From Bacteroidia bacterium (GTDB taxonomy: Bacteria > Bacteroidota > Bacteroidia > Bacteroidales > VadinHA17), in assembly GCA_026391475.1 (NCBI GenBank), contig JAPLED010000079.1, positions 1 through 62,009 on the forward strand: a stretch of DNA of 62,009 nt, given 5' to 3'. The translations under genes and the position numbers were made by a program. The notes below the pieces were generated by a model. That model was given only the letters and a program-made list of their open reading frames with translations, was not told where the DNA came from and did not search any database. Shown here in pieces: positions 24,021 through 33,061 of the stretch; positions within the stretch are counted from its first letter, which is position 1, and each line of letters starts with the position of its first letter.

Positions 24021-26747
24021 TTATTTACCAAATTTAATTGAAGCCTGAGCTGCAGCCAGTCTTGCGATTGGCACTCTGAAAGGAGAACAGCTTACATATG
24101 TTAAGCCAGCCTTGAAACAGAATTCCACAGAAGCAGGATCACCGCCCTGTTCACCGCATATACCAACTTTAAGATCCGGCCTGGTAGCACGACCTTTTTC
24201 AACCGACATTTTTATCAGTTGTCCAACACCATCCTGATCAATTGTCTGGAATGGGTCAGCAGCTAAAATCTTTTTGTCAAGATAATCGTGAAGAAATCCA
24301 CCGGTATCATCACGGCTGAAACCGAAGGTCATCTGTGTTAAGTCGTTGGTGCCGAAAGAGAAGAATTCTGCACTTTTTGCCATCCGGTCAGAGAGAAGAC
24401 AAGCACGTGGTATCTCAATCATTGTACCATACTTGTACTTAATCGCTTTCACATTAAATTTTTTGCAGACCTCCTCATATACCTTATCAACAACTTTTTT
24501 AGTATTGTCAAGTTCGGCAACATCGCAGGTAACAGGAACCATTATCTCAGGATGAGGTTTCTTTCCTTCATTTATGAGTTCTAATGAAGACTCAAATATT
24601 GCACGTATCTGCATCTCAGATATCTCAGGAAATGTGATTCCCAGACGGACACCGCGATGACCCATCATCGGGTTTGATTCATGTAAAGCTTCACCTCGTT
24701 TTGCAACATCTTCTTTTTTAATACCGAGGGCTTTTGCCAGCTCTTCCTGTTTTTCTTCGCCTTGAGGTACAAACTCATGGAGAGGAGGATCAAGAAGCCT
24801 GAATGTGACAGGTAGTCCGTCCATTGCAGCCATTGTGGCTTTCATATCTTTTTTAACATGAGAAAACAGTTCATCAAGGGCTTTACGGCGCTCGGTCTCA
24901 TTTGCACTGAGGATCATCTTACGAAGAAGGAATAATGGAACCTCTGAACCTTTGCCATAGAACATGTGCTCTGTACGGAAAAGGCCGATACCTTCTGCAC
25001 CATAATTACGTGCAATAATCGCATCTTCAGGAGTTTCGGCATTGGTACGGACACCCATTTTACGGAACTTGTCAACTATTGTCATGAATTCCTTAAAGCG
25101 TGGGTTTTCCGATGCATCCATCAGGGAGATTGCTCCAGTATAAACATTCCCTTTAGTACCGTTAAGGGTAAGAACATCACCTTCTTTAATAATTATATCT
25201 GAACCAGTAATTTTAGCTATTTTTTTAGCAGCATCAACATGAAGTGCACCCGCACCAACAATACAGCATTTACCCCATCCGCGTGCAACAAGTGCAGCAT
25301 GAGATGTCATACCACCGCGTGCAGTAAGGATTCCTTCAGCAGCGCGCATCCCCTCAACATCCTCAGGGTTAGTCTCTTCACGGAGAAGAATAACTTTTTC
25401 ACCTTTACGGAACCATGCAACAGCATCTTCGGCATTGAAAACAACTTTACCAACTGCCGCTCCCGGTCCTGCAGGTAAACCTTTTACTACCGGCTTAACT
25501 TTCTTTTCAGCATTTGGGTCGCAAATAGGATGCAGAAGCTCATCGAGCTGTGTAGGATCGACACGCATAACAGCAATTTTTTCGTCAATCATTTTTTCGT
25601 GAAGCATATCCATTGCCATGTTAAGTGCAGCAGTACCTGTTCTTTTACCTGTGCGGCACTGTAACATATAAAGGGTACCCTCTTGTATTGTGAATTCAAT
25701 ATCGAGCATATCGTGGAACGACTTCTCAAGAATATTACGGATATCCCAGAGCTCTTTGTAAGTTCCGGCCATTGCCTCCTGCATACTGTGAAGATGCCTG
25801 TTCTGATCATTTTTTGTATCATCATTAAGAGGGCTGGGGGTGCGGATTCCGGCAACAACATCTTCTCCCTGTGCGTTTACAAGCCACTCGCCATAGAAAA
25901 GGTTTTCACCTGTTGCAGGGTTACGTGTGAAAGCAACACCTGTTGCGGATGTATCACCCATGTTGCCAAATACCATTGCCTGTACGTTTACAGCTGTACC
26001 CCAATCATCAGGAATTCCTTCAATACGGCGGTATGAAGCAGCTTTTTTACCATTCCAGCTTTTGAATACAGCTTTAATACTGCCTTCAAGCTGTTCTTTT
26101 GCATCATCAGGGAAAGGTTTTCCAAGAGCATTTTTTACTATTTTCTTAAATTCTTCCGAAAGAACCTTCAGTTCATCCGCAGATATTTCAGTATCTGATT
26201 TATATCCTTTTTGTTTTTTAAACTCATTAAGCTTTTCATCAAGTTGCTTACGTATTCCTTTTCCTTCACCAAGATCAATACCTTCGGCTTTCTCCATTAC
26301 AACGTCGGCATACATCATGATGAGACGACGGTATGAATCCCATACAAAACGCGGGTTGTTGGTCTTCTTCAGGAAACCCGGTATAGTTGCTGAACAAAGA
26401 CCGATATTGAGAACGGTATCCATCATACCCGGCATCGAACTGCGTGCACCTGAACGGCAGGATACCAATAATGCGTTTTCGGCATCACCATACTTCATAT
26501 TCATTGCCTCTTCTGTCTTTTTCATTGCTGACCATACTTCAGGCATCAGTTCTGAAGGAAGAGTACAATTGTTCTTATAGTATTCATTGCAAGCTTCTGT
26601 AGTGATAGTAAAACCAGCCGGAACAGGTAATCCAAGCAGACACATTTCTGCAAGGTTAGCTCCTTTACCTCCCAGAAGGTTTTTCATATCAGTTTTACCC
26701 TCTGCAGTTTTCTTTCCAAAGGAGTAGACTCTTTTAACGTGTGACAT
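24021..26747 (-). CDS. ppdK: Pyruvate, phosphate dikinase
   Basis: 908 residues, full length. The N-terminal ATP-grasp domain opens with GGKGANLAEMCLLGLPVP. The swivelling phosphohistidine domain has GGMTSHAALVARGWGKCCIVG with the catalytic His and the preceding Thr that is regulatory in plant enzymes. The C-terminal PEP/pyruvate barrel contains GLFRTEHMF and SFGTNDLTQMTFGFSRDD. It makes PEP from pyruvate, ATP and Pi, or the reverse with pyrophosphate. A promoter and a terminator frame it as a single-gene transcript. Confidence 0.98.
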   Translation of the reverse strand: MSHVKRVYSFGKKTAEGKTDMKNLLGGKGANLAEMCLLGLPVPAGFTITTEACNEYYKNNCTLPSELMPEVWSAMKKTEEAMNMKYGDAENALLVSCRSGARSSMPGMMDTVLNIGLCSATIPGFLKKTNNPRFVWDSYRRLIMMYADVVMEKAEGIDLGEGKGIRKQLDEKLNEFKKQKGYKSDTEISADELKVLSEEFKKIVKNALGKPFPDDAKEQLEGSIKAVFKSWNGKKAASYRRIEGIPDDWGTAVNVQAMVFGNMGDTSATGVAFTRNPATGENLFYGEWLVNAQGEDVVAGIRTPSPLNDDTKNDQNRHLHSMQEAMAGTYKELWDIRNILEKSFHDMLDIEFTIQEGTLYMLQCRTGKRTGTAALNMAMDMLHEKMIDEKIAVMRVDPTQLDELLHPICDPNAEKKVKPVVKGLPAGPGAAVGKVVFNAEDAVAWFRKGEKVILLREETNPEDVEGMRAAEGILTARGGMTSHAALVARGWGKCCIVGAGALHVDAAKKIAKITGSDIIIKEGDVLTLNGTKGNVYTGAISLMDASENPRFKEFMTIVDKFRKMGVRTNAETPEDAIIARNYGAEGIGLFRTEHMFYGKGSEVPLFLLRKMILSANETERRKALDELFSHVKKDMKATMAAMDGLPVTFRLLDPPLHEFVPQGEEKQEELAKALGIKKEDVAKRGEALHESNPMMGHRGVRLGITFPEISEMQIRAIFESSLELINEGKKPHPEIMVPVTCDVAELDNTKKVVDKVYEEVCKKFNVKAIKYKYGTMIEIPRACLLSDRMAKSAEFFSFGTNDLTQMTFGFSRDDTGGFLHDYLDKKILAADPFQTIDQDGVGQLIKMSVEKGRATRPDLKVGICGEQGGDPASVEFCFKAGLTYVSCSPFRVPIARLAAAQASIKFGK

Positions 26748-26799
26748 AATTTTATTGATTTGAGATAAGTTTAAATTATTGATTTTGCAAAATAAGTCG

Positions 26800-26831
26800 C
26801 AAAGTTAATATTTAAAATTGAATTTCTGAAA
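26800..26831 (-). promoter_or_regulatory. Promoter of the PPDK gene
   Basis: On the minus strand TTTC (26831-26828), 20 nt, then TAACTTTG (26807-26800): exact -7 and three-of-four -33. The ATG is at 26747, so the leader is about 45 nt. Confidence 0.6.
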
Positions 26832-26922
26832 CCTGCATGATTGATAACTTTTTCAGAAATAGTTTCAATTCAGGAGACTTCCGAAAAAGTCTTTAATGAA
26901 TATTGTTCATAAAAAACAATTA

Positions 26923-27822
26923 TCATGACCTTGGATGGAACATGATCAGGGTATCGCGCAAAAAGCTCCTGTCAATATGCGTATATATCTCTGTGGTCAG
27001 AATAGATTCATGCCCAAGCATCTCCTGAACGGCTCTGAGATCAGCTCCGGCTTCTATCATGTGAGTAGCGAAAGAATGTCTGAAGGTATGAGGACTGATT
27101 TTTTTTCTTATTCCGGCTTTAGCTGCAAGATCCTTAATAATTGTGAAGATCATGGCTCTTGTTAATCTGGCTCCCCTGCGGTTAAGAAAAAGGACGTTTT
27201 GATCGTGAATTACAGGAAGCCTGTCTCTGTCCTTTTTGTATATATCCATCTCCTTCAGTGCTTTACCATTGACAGGAACCAGTCTCTGTTTATTGCCTTT
27301 TCCTGTCACAACAACAAAACCTTCACCATAATGTATATCGGTGAGATGGAGATTTACAAGTTCCGAAACACGCAAACCGCATCCGTAAAGTGTTTCAATA
27401 ATTGCTTTATTCCTGTGGCCTTCCGGTTTGCTAAGGTCAATTTCATCGATCATCCTGTCAATCTCAATTACAGACAGTACTTCAGGAAGCTTAAGACCGA
27501 TTCTTGGAGATTCTATCAGTGAGGCAGGATTCTCATCTATTTCACCTTCGATTAGCAGGAACTTGTAGAATGCCCTGATTCCCGAAAGTACTCTTGATTG
27601 GGTCCTTGTATTTTTATTGTCAGTGCCATACCAGCCAAGAAATGCTTTCAGGTCGGGATAGGTTACCATGGCAGGTGTAACATCACCTCCGGTTTCGCTG
27701 AAGTATCTTTCCAGTTTAGAAACATCATTCAGATAGGCCTCAATACTGTTCTGCGACAATGACTTCTCGAGCCTGAGATATGTTTCAAAATTTCTGAATG
27801 ATTGCTTCCATCCTAAACTCAT
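26923..27822 (-). CDS. xerD: Tyrosine recombinase XerD/XerC type
   Basis: 299 residues, the standard Xer length. An N-terminal SAM-like core-binding domain (about 8-95, FETYLRLEKSLSQNSIEAYLNDV in pieces) is followed by the catalytic domain. That domain has the Arg in LYGCGLRVSELVNL, Lys in VTGKGNKQR, the HTFRHSFATHM box, LGHESILTTEIYTH with the second His, and Tyr. It resolves chromosome dimers at dif with a Xer partner. It is flanked by metabolic genes with no phage or island markers, so I read it as the housekeeping enzyme rather than a mobile-element integrase. Confidence 0.93.
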   Translation of the reverse strand: MSLGWKQSFRNFETYLRLEKSLSQNSIEAYLNDVSKLERYFSETGGDVTPAMVTYPDLKAFLGWYGTDNKNTRTQSRVLSGIRAFYKFLLIEGEIDENPASLIESPRIGLKLPEVLSVIEIDRMIDEIDLSKPEGHRNKAIIETLYGCGLRVSELVNLHLTDIHYGEGFVVVTGKGNKQRLVPVNGKALKEMDIYKKDRDRLPVIHDQNVLFLNRRGARLTRAMIFTIIKDLAAKAGIRKKISPHTFRHSFATHMIEAGADLRAVQEMLGHESILTTEIYTHIDRSFLRDTLIMFHPRS

Positions 27823-28005
27823 TATGCTTTCATTTTTATGCTTCTATCTTTATTTACTTTGTGTGCCTTTCTTTTACACAAAGAAACACAAAGAATCACA
27901 ACCTTTTAAAGTTAGTCTCTTTAAATATTTTTTAGCTATTTTTACCATTAATTTATAAGGTAACACCGGCACCAATATTTATTGTGGAAATTAATTCAAT
28001 ATCAA

Positions 28006-28443
28006 ATGCAAATTATGATTATTAATGGTCCGAATCTGAATCTTCTTGGCAGGAGGGAACCCGAGAAGTACGGACATTCCTCTTTTGAAGAATACTTTTT
28101 AGTACTGAAATCCCGTTATCCTGATATCATTTTTGAATATTTTCAGTCGAATATCGAAGGTGAAATTATTAATGAAATTCAGAAGTCGGGTTTTTCATCA
28201 GATGGGATAATCCTTAATGCTGGTGGTTACACTCATACTTCCGTTTCAATTACCGATGCCATTGCAGCAGTAAAAACAGCTGTTATTGAAGTTCACGTAA
28301 CAAATATTTCAGCACGTGAGGAGTTCCGGCATACCAGCCTTATTGGCAGAAACTGCGCAGGTAGCATTTCGGGTTTTGGGTTGGACAGTTACAGGCTTGC
28401 TGTTGAGGCACTTATTTCAATGAATAATTCAAAGAAGAAATAA
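28006..28443 (+). CDS. aroQ: 3-dehydroquinate dehydratase, type II
   Basis: 145 residues from ATG 28006; ATG 28015 is also possible, and a TTG at 27982 would add residues the family lacks. Type II markers: IINGPNLNLLGRREPEKYG with the active-site lid and Tyr, QSNIEGEIINEIQ, NAGGYTHTSVSI, and EVHVTNISAREEFRHTS with the catalytic His. It converts 3-dehydroquinate to 3-dehydroshikimate in the shikimate pathway. AroB and AroC lie 11-12 kb downstream. It is 3 bp upstream of pyruvate kinase, so probably co-transcribed with it. Confidence 0.96.
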   Translation: MQIMIINGPNLNLLGRREPEKYGHSSFEEYFLVLKSRYPDIIFEYFQSNIEGEIINEIQKSGFSSDGIILNAGGYTHTSVSITDAIAAVKTAVIEVHVTNISAREEFRHTSLIGRNCAGSISGFGLDSYRLAVEALISMNNSKKK

Positions 28444-28446
28444 TTT

Positions 28447-29883
28447 ATGGACAGAAAAAGAACAAAGATTGTTGCCACCATTTCCGATAGAAACTGTGAA
28501 CCAGGATTCATTAAGGAGCTTTATGAGGCTGGCATGGATGTCGTAAGGATTAACTCTGCACATCTTAGCAGTGAAGCTGCGCTTCAGATAATCAAAAATA
28601 TACGTGAAGTCTCCGACAAAATTGCAATACTAATCGATACTAAGGGACCTGAAATACGGACTACTATTTGTGATTCTCCTATTCAACTTAAAAAGGGAAG
28701 TAAGATCAGTATTATAGGGGATCCCGGGAGAAAGAGCTCAAATGATGCAATTTATGTAAGCTACAAGTCATTTGCATCAGATATCCCTGTTGGATCACTG
28801 ATTATGATGGATGATGGAGAATTGGAATTAAAAGCAGTTAAAAGGAAGGGAAATGAACTCGAATGTATTGTTGAGAACGACGGGATTCTCGGATCAAGAA
28901 AAAGTGTTAACATTCCGAGTGTGAAGATCTGCCTGCCTTCCCTGACTGAAAAGGATAAAGTTTTTATTGAAATGGCTGCTAAGAATGAGATTGATTTTAT
29001 TGCCCATTCATTTGTAAGGTCACGACAGGATGTACTTGATGTTCAAGCTGTTCTTGATTCCTTCAATAGTAGTATTAAAATAATAGCCAAGATAGAAAAT
29101 CAGGAAGGTGTTGAAAACATAGATGATATAATTGATAATGTATATGGTATTATGGTTGCCAGGGGTGATCTTGCTATTGAGATTCCTTATGAAAAAATTC
29201 CGGGTATCCAGAAGATGATAATTACAAAGTGCATAATCACCAGGAAACCCGTTATTGTTGCAACACAAATGCTTCATTCAATGATATCCAACCCCAGGCC
29301 GACCAGGGCAGAAGTGAGCGATATCGCCAGCGCTATTTATTCGCAGACCGATGCAATAATGTTAAGCGGGGAAACAGCTAATGGAAAATATCCTGTGGAA
29401 GCAGTAAAAACAATGACTAAAGTGGCTCTTGAGGTTGAGAAGAACAAGGAAAAATTTCTTGATATTCCTTACCTTAATGTTACAGGAGAAGTATCTGCAT
29501 ATCTGGCAAAAGTTGCAGTTAAGACTGCCTTCAGGATAGGAGCCAGGGGAATTATTGCCGATACGACCGGTGGAAGGACTATCCGTGACATGGCATCGTA
29601 CAGGGGCATTAAACTGATCCTGGCACAATGCTATTCAGAATGTACAATGAGAGAACTTGCACTCTCATATGGTGTATATGCCAGTTACCAGGAGAAAAGA
29701 AAATCGGTTGATGAGTTTATCCATATTGCCTTAAAAAACCTGGTTAAAACTCATAATCTTAAAAGTGATGATATTATTGTTGTGCTGGCCGGCAATTTTT
29801 CCGGCGGATCTGGCTTTTCATTTATCGAGGTTGGTTCGGTACAGTATCTTAAAGATCGTGTGAGCATAAAAGATGATCAATAA
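28447..29883 (+). CDS. pyk: Pyruvate kinase
   Basis: 478 residues, standard length with no extra C-terminal PEP-utiliser domain. The barrel domain has RINSAHLS, LIDTKGPEIRT, IIAKIENQEG with the catalytic Lys/Glu, ARGDLAIEIPYEKIP and MLSGETANGKYPVEAV. A lid domain lies at about 70-160 and an effector-site domain follows residue 350. It makes pyruvate and ATP from PEP. It is 3 bp after aroQ. The hairpin pair just downstream (29886-29921) lies between it and the next gene. Confidence 0.97.
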   Translation: MDRKRTKIVATISDRNCEPGFIKELYEAGMDVVRINSAHLSSEAALQIIKNIREVSDKIAILIDTKGPEIRTTICDSPIQLKKGSKISIIGDPGRKSSNDAIYVSYKSFASDIPVGSLIMMDDGELELKAVKRKGNELECIVENDGILGSRKSVNIPSVKICLPSLTEKDKVFIEMAAKNEIDFIAHSFVRSRQDVLDVQAVLDSFNSSIKIIAKIENQEGVENIDDIIDNVYGIMVARGDLAIEIPYEKIPGIQKMIITKCIITRKPVIVATQMLHSMISNPRPTRAEVSDIASAIYSQTDAIMLSGETANGKYPVEAVKTMTKVALEVEKNKEKFLDIPYLNVTGEVSAYLAKVAVKTAFRIGARGIIADTTGGRTIRDMASYRGIKLILAQCYSECTMRELALSYGVYASYQEKRKSVDEFIHIALKNLVKTHNLKSDDIIVVLAGNFSGGSGFSFIEVGSVQYLKDRVSIKDDQ

Positions 29884-29885
29884 TT

Positions 29886-29921
29886 GGTCTGATTTTTGAT
29901 GGTTTAATCAGGCCTTAAACC
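29886..29921 (+). promoter_or_regulatory. Two mutually exclusive hairpins upstream of the DUF6702-like gene
   Basis: GGTCTGATT (29886-29894) can pair with AATCAGGCC (29906-29914). Alternatively GGTTTAA (29901-29907) pairs perfectly with TTAAACC (29915-29921). The two use overlapping bases and end 8 nt before the ATG at 29930, so folding could affect ribosome access or termination after pyk. Confidence 0.4.
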
Positions 29922-29929
29922 GAAGAATA

Positions 29930-30409
29930 ATGTTCAAAACTCTGTTTTTTTCAATATGGCTTTTATTTCATCCGGTACATGTTACCCTGACAAGCATTGA
30001 TTATGTTCCGGAAATGGACTCTTTCAAAGTATTTGTAAGAATGTATTTCGATGATTTTCTTCGTGATAACAAATTAAATGGCAAGGAGATTCAAAATAAG
30101 GATTTTTCAACAGATAATTCCTCATCAAGGAATGTTCTGGAGAAATATCTCGCGGAAAAGGTAATAATAGAAGTAAATGAAAAACAACTTTCAGGGAAAT
30201 TGCAGGATATTAATCTGGTTGATAATGAGATTAGTATGAATCTGGTGTACAGCACATGGAAAAAGCCAAAAACCATTACTGTGAAAAACCTTATAATGAC
30301 GGGCCTCTACAGCGACCAATCTAATATGATAATTATAAGGATTAACGATTTTGAAGAAGGAGTAAAACTGACTGCTGATAAAACTGAACAGACTTTTAAA
30401 ATAAAATAA
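29930..30409 (+). CDS. DUF6702-like periplasmic protein
   Basis: 159 residues. Short hydrophobic N-terminus (FKTLFFSIWLLFHPVHV), which reads as a signal peptide. It is followed by a small beta-rich domain with LTSIDYVPEMDSFKVFVRMYFDDF at its start and YSTWKKPKTITVKNLIMTGLY later, shown here in family-typical pieces. This pattern fits DUF6702, a conserved Bacteroidetes family of unknown role. It ends 8 bp before the T9SS cargo gene, so the two and the following TPR gene may form one transcript. Confidence 0.8.
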   Translation: MFKTLFFSIWLLFHPVHVTLTSIDYVPEMDSFKVFVRMYFDDFLRDNKLNGKEIQNKDFSTDNSSSRNVLEKYLAEKVIIEVNEKQLSGKLQDINLVDNEISMNLVYSTWKKPKTITVKNLIMTGLYSDQSNMIIIRINDFEEGVKLTADKTEQTFKIK

Positions 30410-30417
30410 TTTCAAGC

Positions 30418-33042
30418 GTGAAGAATCTTATAATAAAGAAATTTTTTTTACTGGTTTTAGTATCATTTTATTTTGTTAATCTGAATGCTACTCACAACCG
30501 GGCCGGAGAAATTACATATGTCCAGTTATCGGATCTCACTTATGAGATCACCATAACCACTTTTACCTATACCTTAAGCCTCGCAGACAGGCCTACACTC
30601 GATGTTGAATGGGGCGATAATACTACCTCTACTGCAAAGAGAATAAGCATATTAACTCTTCCGAACAATTACAGGAGAAATGTTTATAAAATCACCCACA
30701 CCTATCCGGGTCCGGGAGTTTACCGGATTGTGATGCAGGACCCAAACAGGAACGATGGTGTAAAAAATATTCCAAATTCAGTGAATGTTGTTTTTTCAAT
30801 TTCAACAATTCTGACAGTTAACCCTGCTATGGGGCGTAACAGTACACCGGTATTACTTAACCCCCCTTATGACAAAGCTGCTTTAGGTTATGTGTTTATT
30901 CATAATCCGGCAGCCTACGATCCCGATGGCGATAGTCTTTCCTATAAGCTCACAGTATGCACCCGCGAAGATGGCAAACCTATCGAAAACTACACTCTGC
31001 CTCCCGCAACGCACTCAATCAGGGTTGATTCCATCAGTGGAGACCTGATATGGGACACTCCGGCAGAAATCGGAAAATTTAATGTGGCAATGGAGATTCA
31101 GGAATGGAGAAATGGCAAAAAAATCGGAGTCGTGGTTCGCGATATGCAGATTGAGGTTTACAGTACAAATAATAAGCCTCCTGTTAACAGCCTGCTATCT
31201 GATTATTGCGTTGAAGTAGGTGACACTGTTGATTTCCTTTTCTCAGCAACTGATGTCAATAAAGACAACTTAACTCTCAAAGCTACCTCAGGAGTCTTTA
31301 AACTGACCTCTTGTCCAGCTCAGTTTACCAAGGTGGATTCTGTTCCGGGATATGCTTCCTCGAGATTCAGATGGATTCCTTGCCACGAGGTAGTGAGGAA
31401 TCAACCTTACAACGTAATTTTTAAATCGGATGATTACAATGCCGATGTGAAACTGTCTGATATTGACAATATGAATATTAAGGTGCTTGGCCCGCCTCCT
31501 TTAATCATAAATGCTGTGCCTGAAGGTAAAATGATCAGATTAACCTGGTCGGATTATGGAACCACCTTTATAGCAGGATTCAGTATATACAGAAGGGAAG
31601 GAGCCAGTACATTCAACCCCGATTCATGCACATCGGGTATACCTTCTTCCACAGGTTTTGTCAAGATAGGATACATTGGCGGCAGTTCAACAACTTCATA
31701 TTCCGATACCGATAACGGAAAAGGGCTGCAGTTCGGGAAGGAATATACTTACAGAATTGTAGCTGTTTATCCTAATGGAACAGAAAGTAAAGCTTCCAAT
31801 GAGATTACCTCAACTCTTGTATCCGGAGTCCCCGTAATCAAAAATGTGAGTGTAAGGAATACCGATGCAGTTAAGGGATCAATTTACCTTGCCTGGAAAA
31901 AACCTGACAAACTCGATACCATTCCCGCAAATGGCCCGTATGAATACCTGATTTATAGAGCAGATGGAATTGGAGGAACAAACTATCAGCAGATCAGGTC
32001 TATACGCACTATCGACCTTAACGACACCATCCTGATTGACACGCTGATCAATACCAAATCAACAGGTTATATCTACAAGATCGAATTATGGAATAATGCA
32101 TCCGGCAACAGATTTCTTATCGGTGAACCGGGGTACGCATCATCTGTTTTTCTTTCGATCAGCCCCGGCGATAGAAAAGCACGATTTGTCATTAACAGGA
32201 ATGTACCCTGGATCAATTCCAGGTATGATTTCTTCCGATTGAATGAAGCAACATTGGCCTACGATTCAGTGGGCTCTACAAACCAGTTGACTTTTGTTGA
32301 TAACGGATTGGAAAATGGTAAGCAATATTTCTATTTTGTGAGGTCGGTGGGTGGTTATCTGGCTGATAATATGCCAAAGAACCTGATTAACTTTTCGCAG
32401 ATAACCTATACAACACCTGTTGATAATGAACCCCCTTGCCCTCTGCTGGTTAATGTTACCAGCCAATGCGATAGTTTATACAATACTATTTCATGGACGA
32501 CAGCCGATCCTGTCTGTTTTAATGATGCTGCCGGTTATAAGATCTTTTATAAAAAGACAACTGAGGAAAACATCTCCTTACTCATCACTGTAAATGATAA
32601 AAAAATATTTTCATATAAGCACTACACGGGCGACATTATATCGGGATGTTATGCAGTTTCAGCATTCGACTCAAATGGCAATGAGGGTGAAAAATCTGTT
32701 ATGGTATGTATTGATTCCTGCAACTTTTATGAGATTCCCAATGTTTTTACTCCTAATGGTGATGATATTAATGATAAGCTTGTAGCCAAAACATCCGGAC
32801 TTGTAGAAAAAATTGATTTCAGGCTTTTTAACAGGAATGGTTTGCTGTTATTCAGGACTGAAGAACCACGAATCGACTGGGATGGAACATATAAGGGAAA
32901 AATTGTTTCTCCAGGGGTGTATTTCTATCAATGCGATGTTTATGAAAGACGCATTTCCGGGCTTGAGTTATTCCATCTTTCGGGCTTCGTTCATGTAATT
33001 ACTGAACAAAATGCGAAGTTAAAGAAAGAGGAGACTAAATGA
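30418..33042 (+). CDS. T9SS type B cargo: secreted multidomain surface protein
   Basis: 874 residues with a GTG start. Signal peptide (FFLLVLVSFYFVNL, cleavage near NAT) and an N-terminal domain beginning THNRAGEITYVQL common in large Bacteroidetes surface proteins. Cadherin/PKD-like segments follow (YDPDGDSLSYKLTV), with several fibronectin-III-like domains (about 360-660; for example YRIVAVYPNGTESKAS). The C-terminal domain of about 85 residues (PNVFTPNGDDINDKL…FRLFNRNGLLLF…WDGTYKGK…GVYFY) is the gliding-motility-associated type B sorting signal. It is exported by T9SS and may be adhesive. No enzyme domain is visible. Confidence 0.93.
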   Translation: MKNLIIKKFFLLVLVSFYFVNLNATHNRAGEITYVQLSDLTYEITITTFTYTLSLADRPTLDVEWGDNTTSTAKRISILTLPNNYRRNVYKITHTYPGPGVYRIVMQDPNRNDGVKNIPNSVNVVFSISTILTVNPAMGRNSTPVLLNPPYDKAALGYVFIHNPAAYDPDGDSLSYKLTVCTREDGKPIENYTLPPATHSIRVDSISGDLIWDTPAEIGKFNVAMEIQEWRNGKKIGVVVRDMQIEVYSTNNKPPVNSLLSDYCVEVGDTVDFLFSATDVNKDNLTLKATSGVFKLTSCPAQFTKVDSVPGYASSRFRWIPCHEVVRNQPYNVIFKSDDYNADVKLSDIDNMNIKVLGPPPLIINAVPEGKMIRLTWSDYGTTFIAGFSIYRREGASTFNPDSCTSGIPSSTGFVKIGYIGGSSTTSYSDTDNGKGLQFGKEYTYRIVAVYPNGTESKASNEITSTLVSGVPVIKNVSVRNTDAVKGSIYLAWKKPDKLDTIPANGPYEYLIYRADGIGGTNYQQIRSIRTIDLNDTILIDTLINTKSTGYIYKIELWNNASGNRFLIGEPGYASSVFLSISPGDRKARFVINRNVPWINSRYDFFRLNEATLAYDSVGSTNQLTFVDNGLENGKQYFYFVRSVGGYLADNMPKNLINFSQITYTTPVDNEPPCPLLVNVTSQCDSLYNTISWTTADPVCFNDAAGYKIFYKKTTEENISLLITVNDKKIFSYKHYTGDIISGCYAVSAFDSNGNEGEKSVMVCIDSCNFYEIPNVFTPNGDDINDKLVAKTSGLVEKIDFRLFNRNGLLLFRTEEPRIDWDGTYKGKIVSPGVYFYQCDVYERRISGLELFHLSGFVHVITEQNAKLKKEETK

Positions 33043-33061
33043 TTTTGAAGGACTATCGAAG

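Noticed and set aside
25927-26580. 217-codon frame antisense to PPDK
   Set aside because: It is a shadow of a strongly supported gene; no independent evidence.
26923-27822. XerD as integrase of a mobile element
   Set aside because: Full-length housekeeping Xer, with no att repeats, no phage genes and metabolic neighbours.
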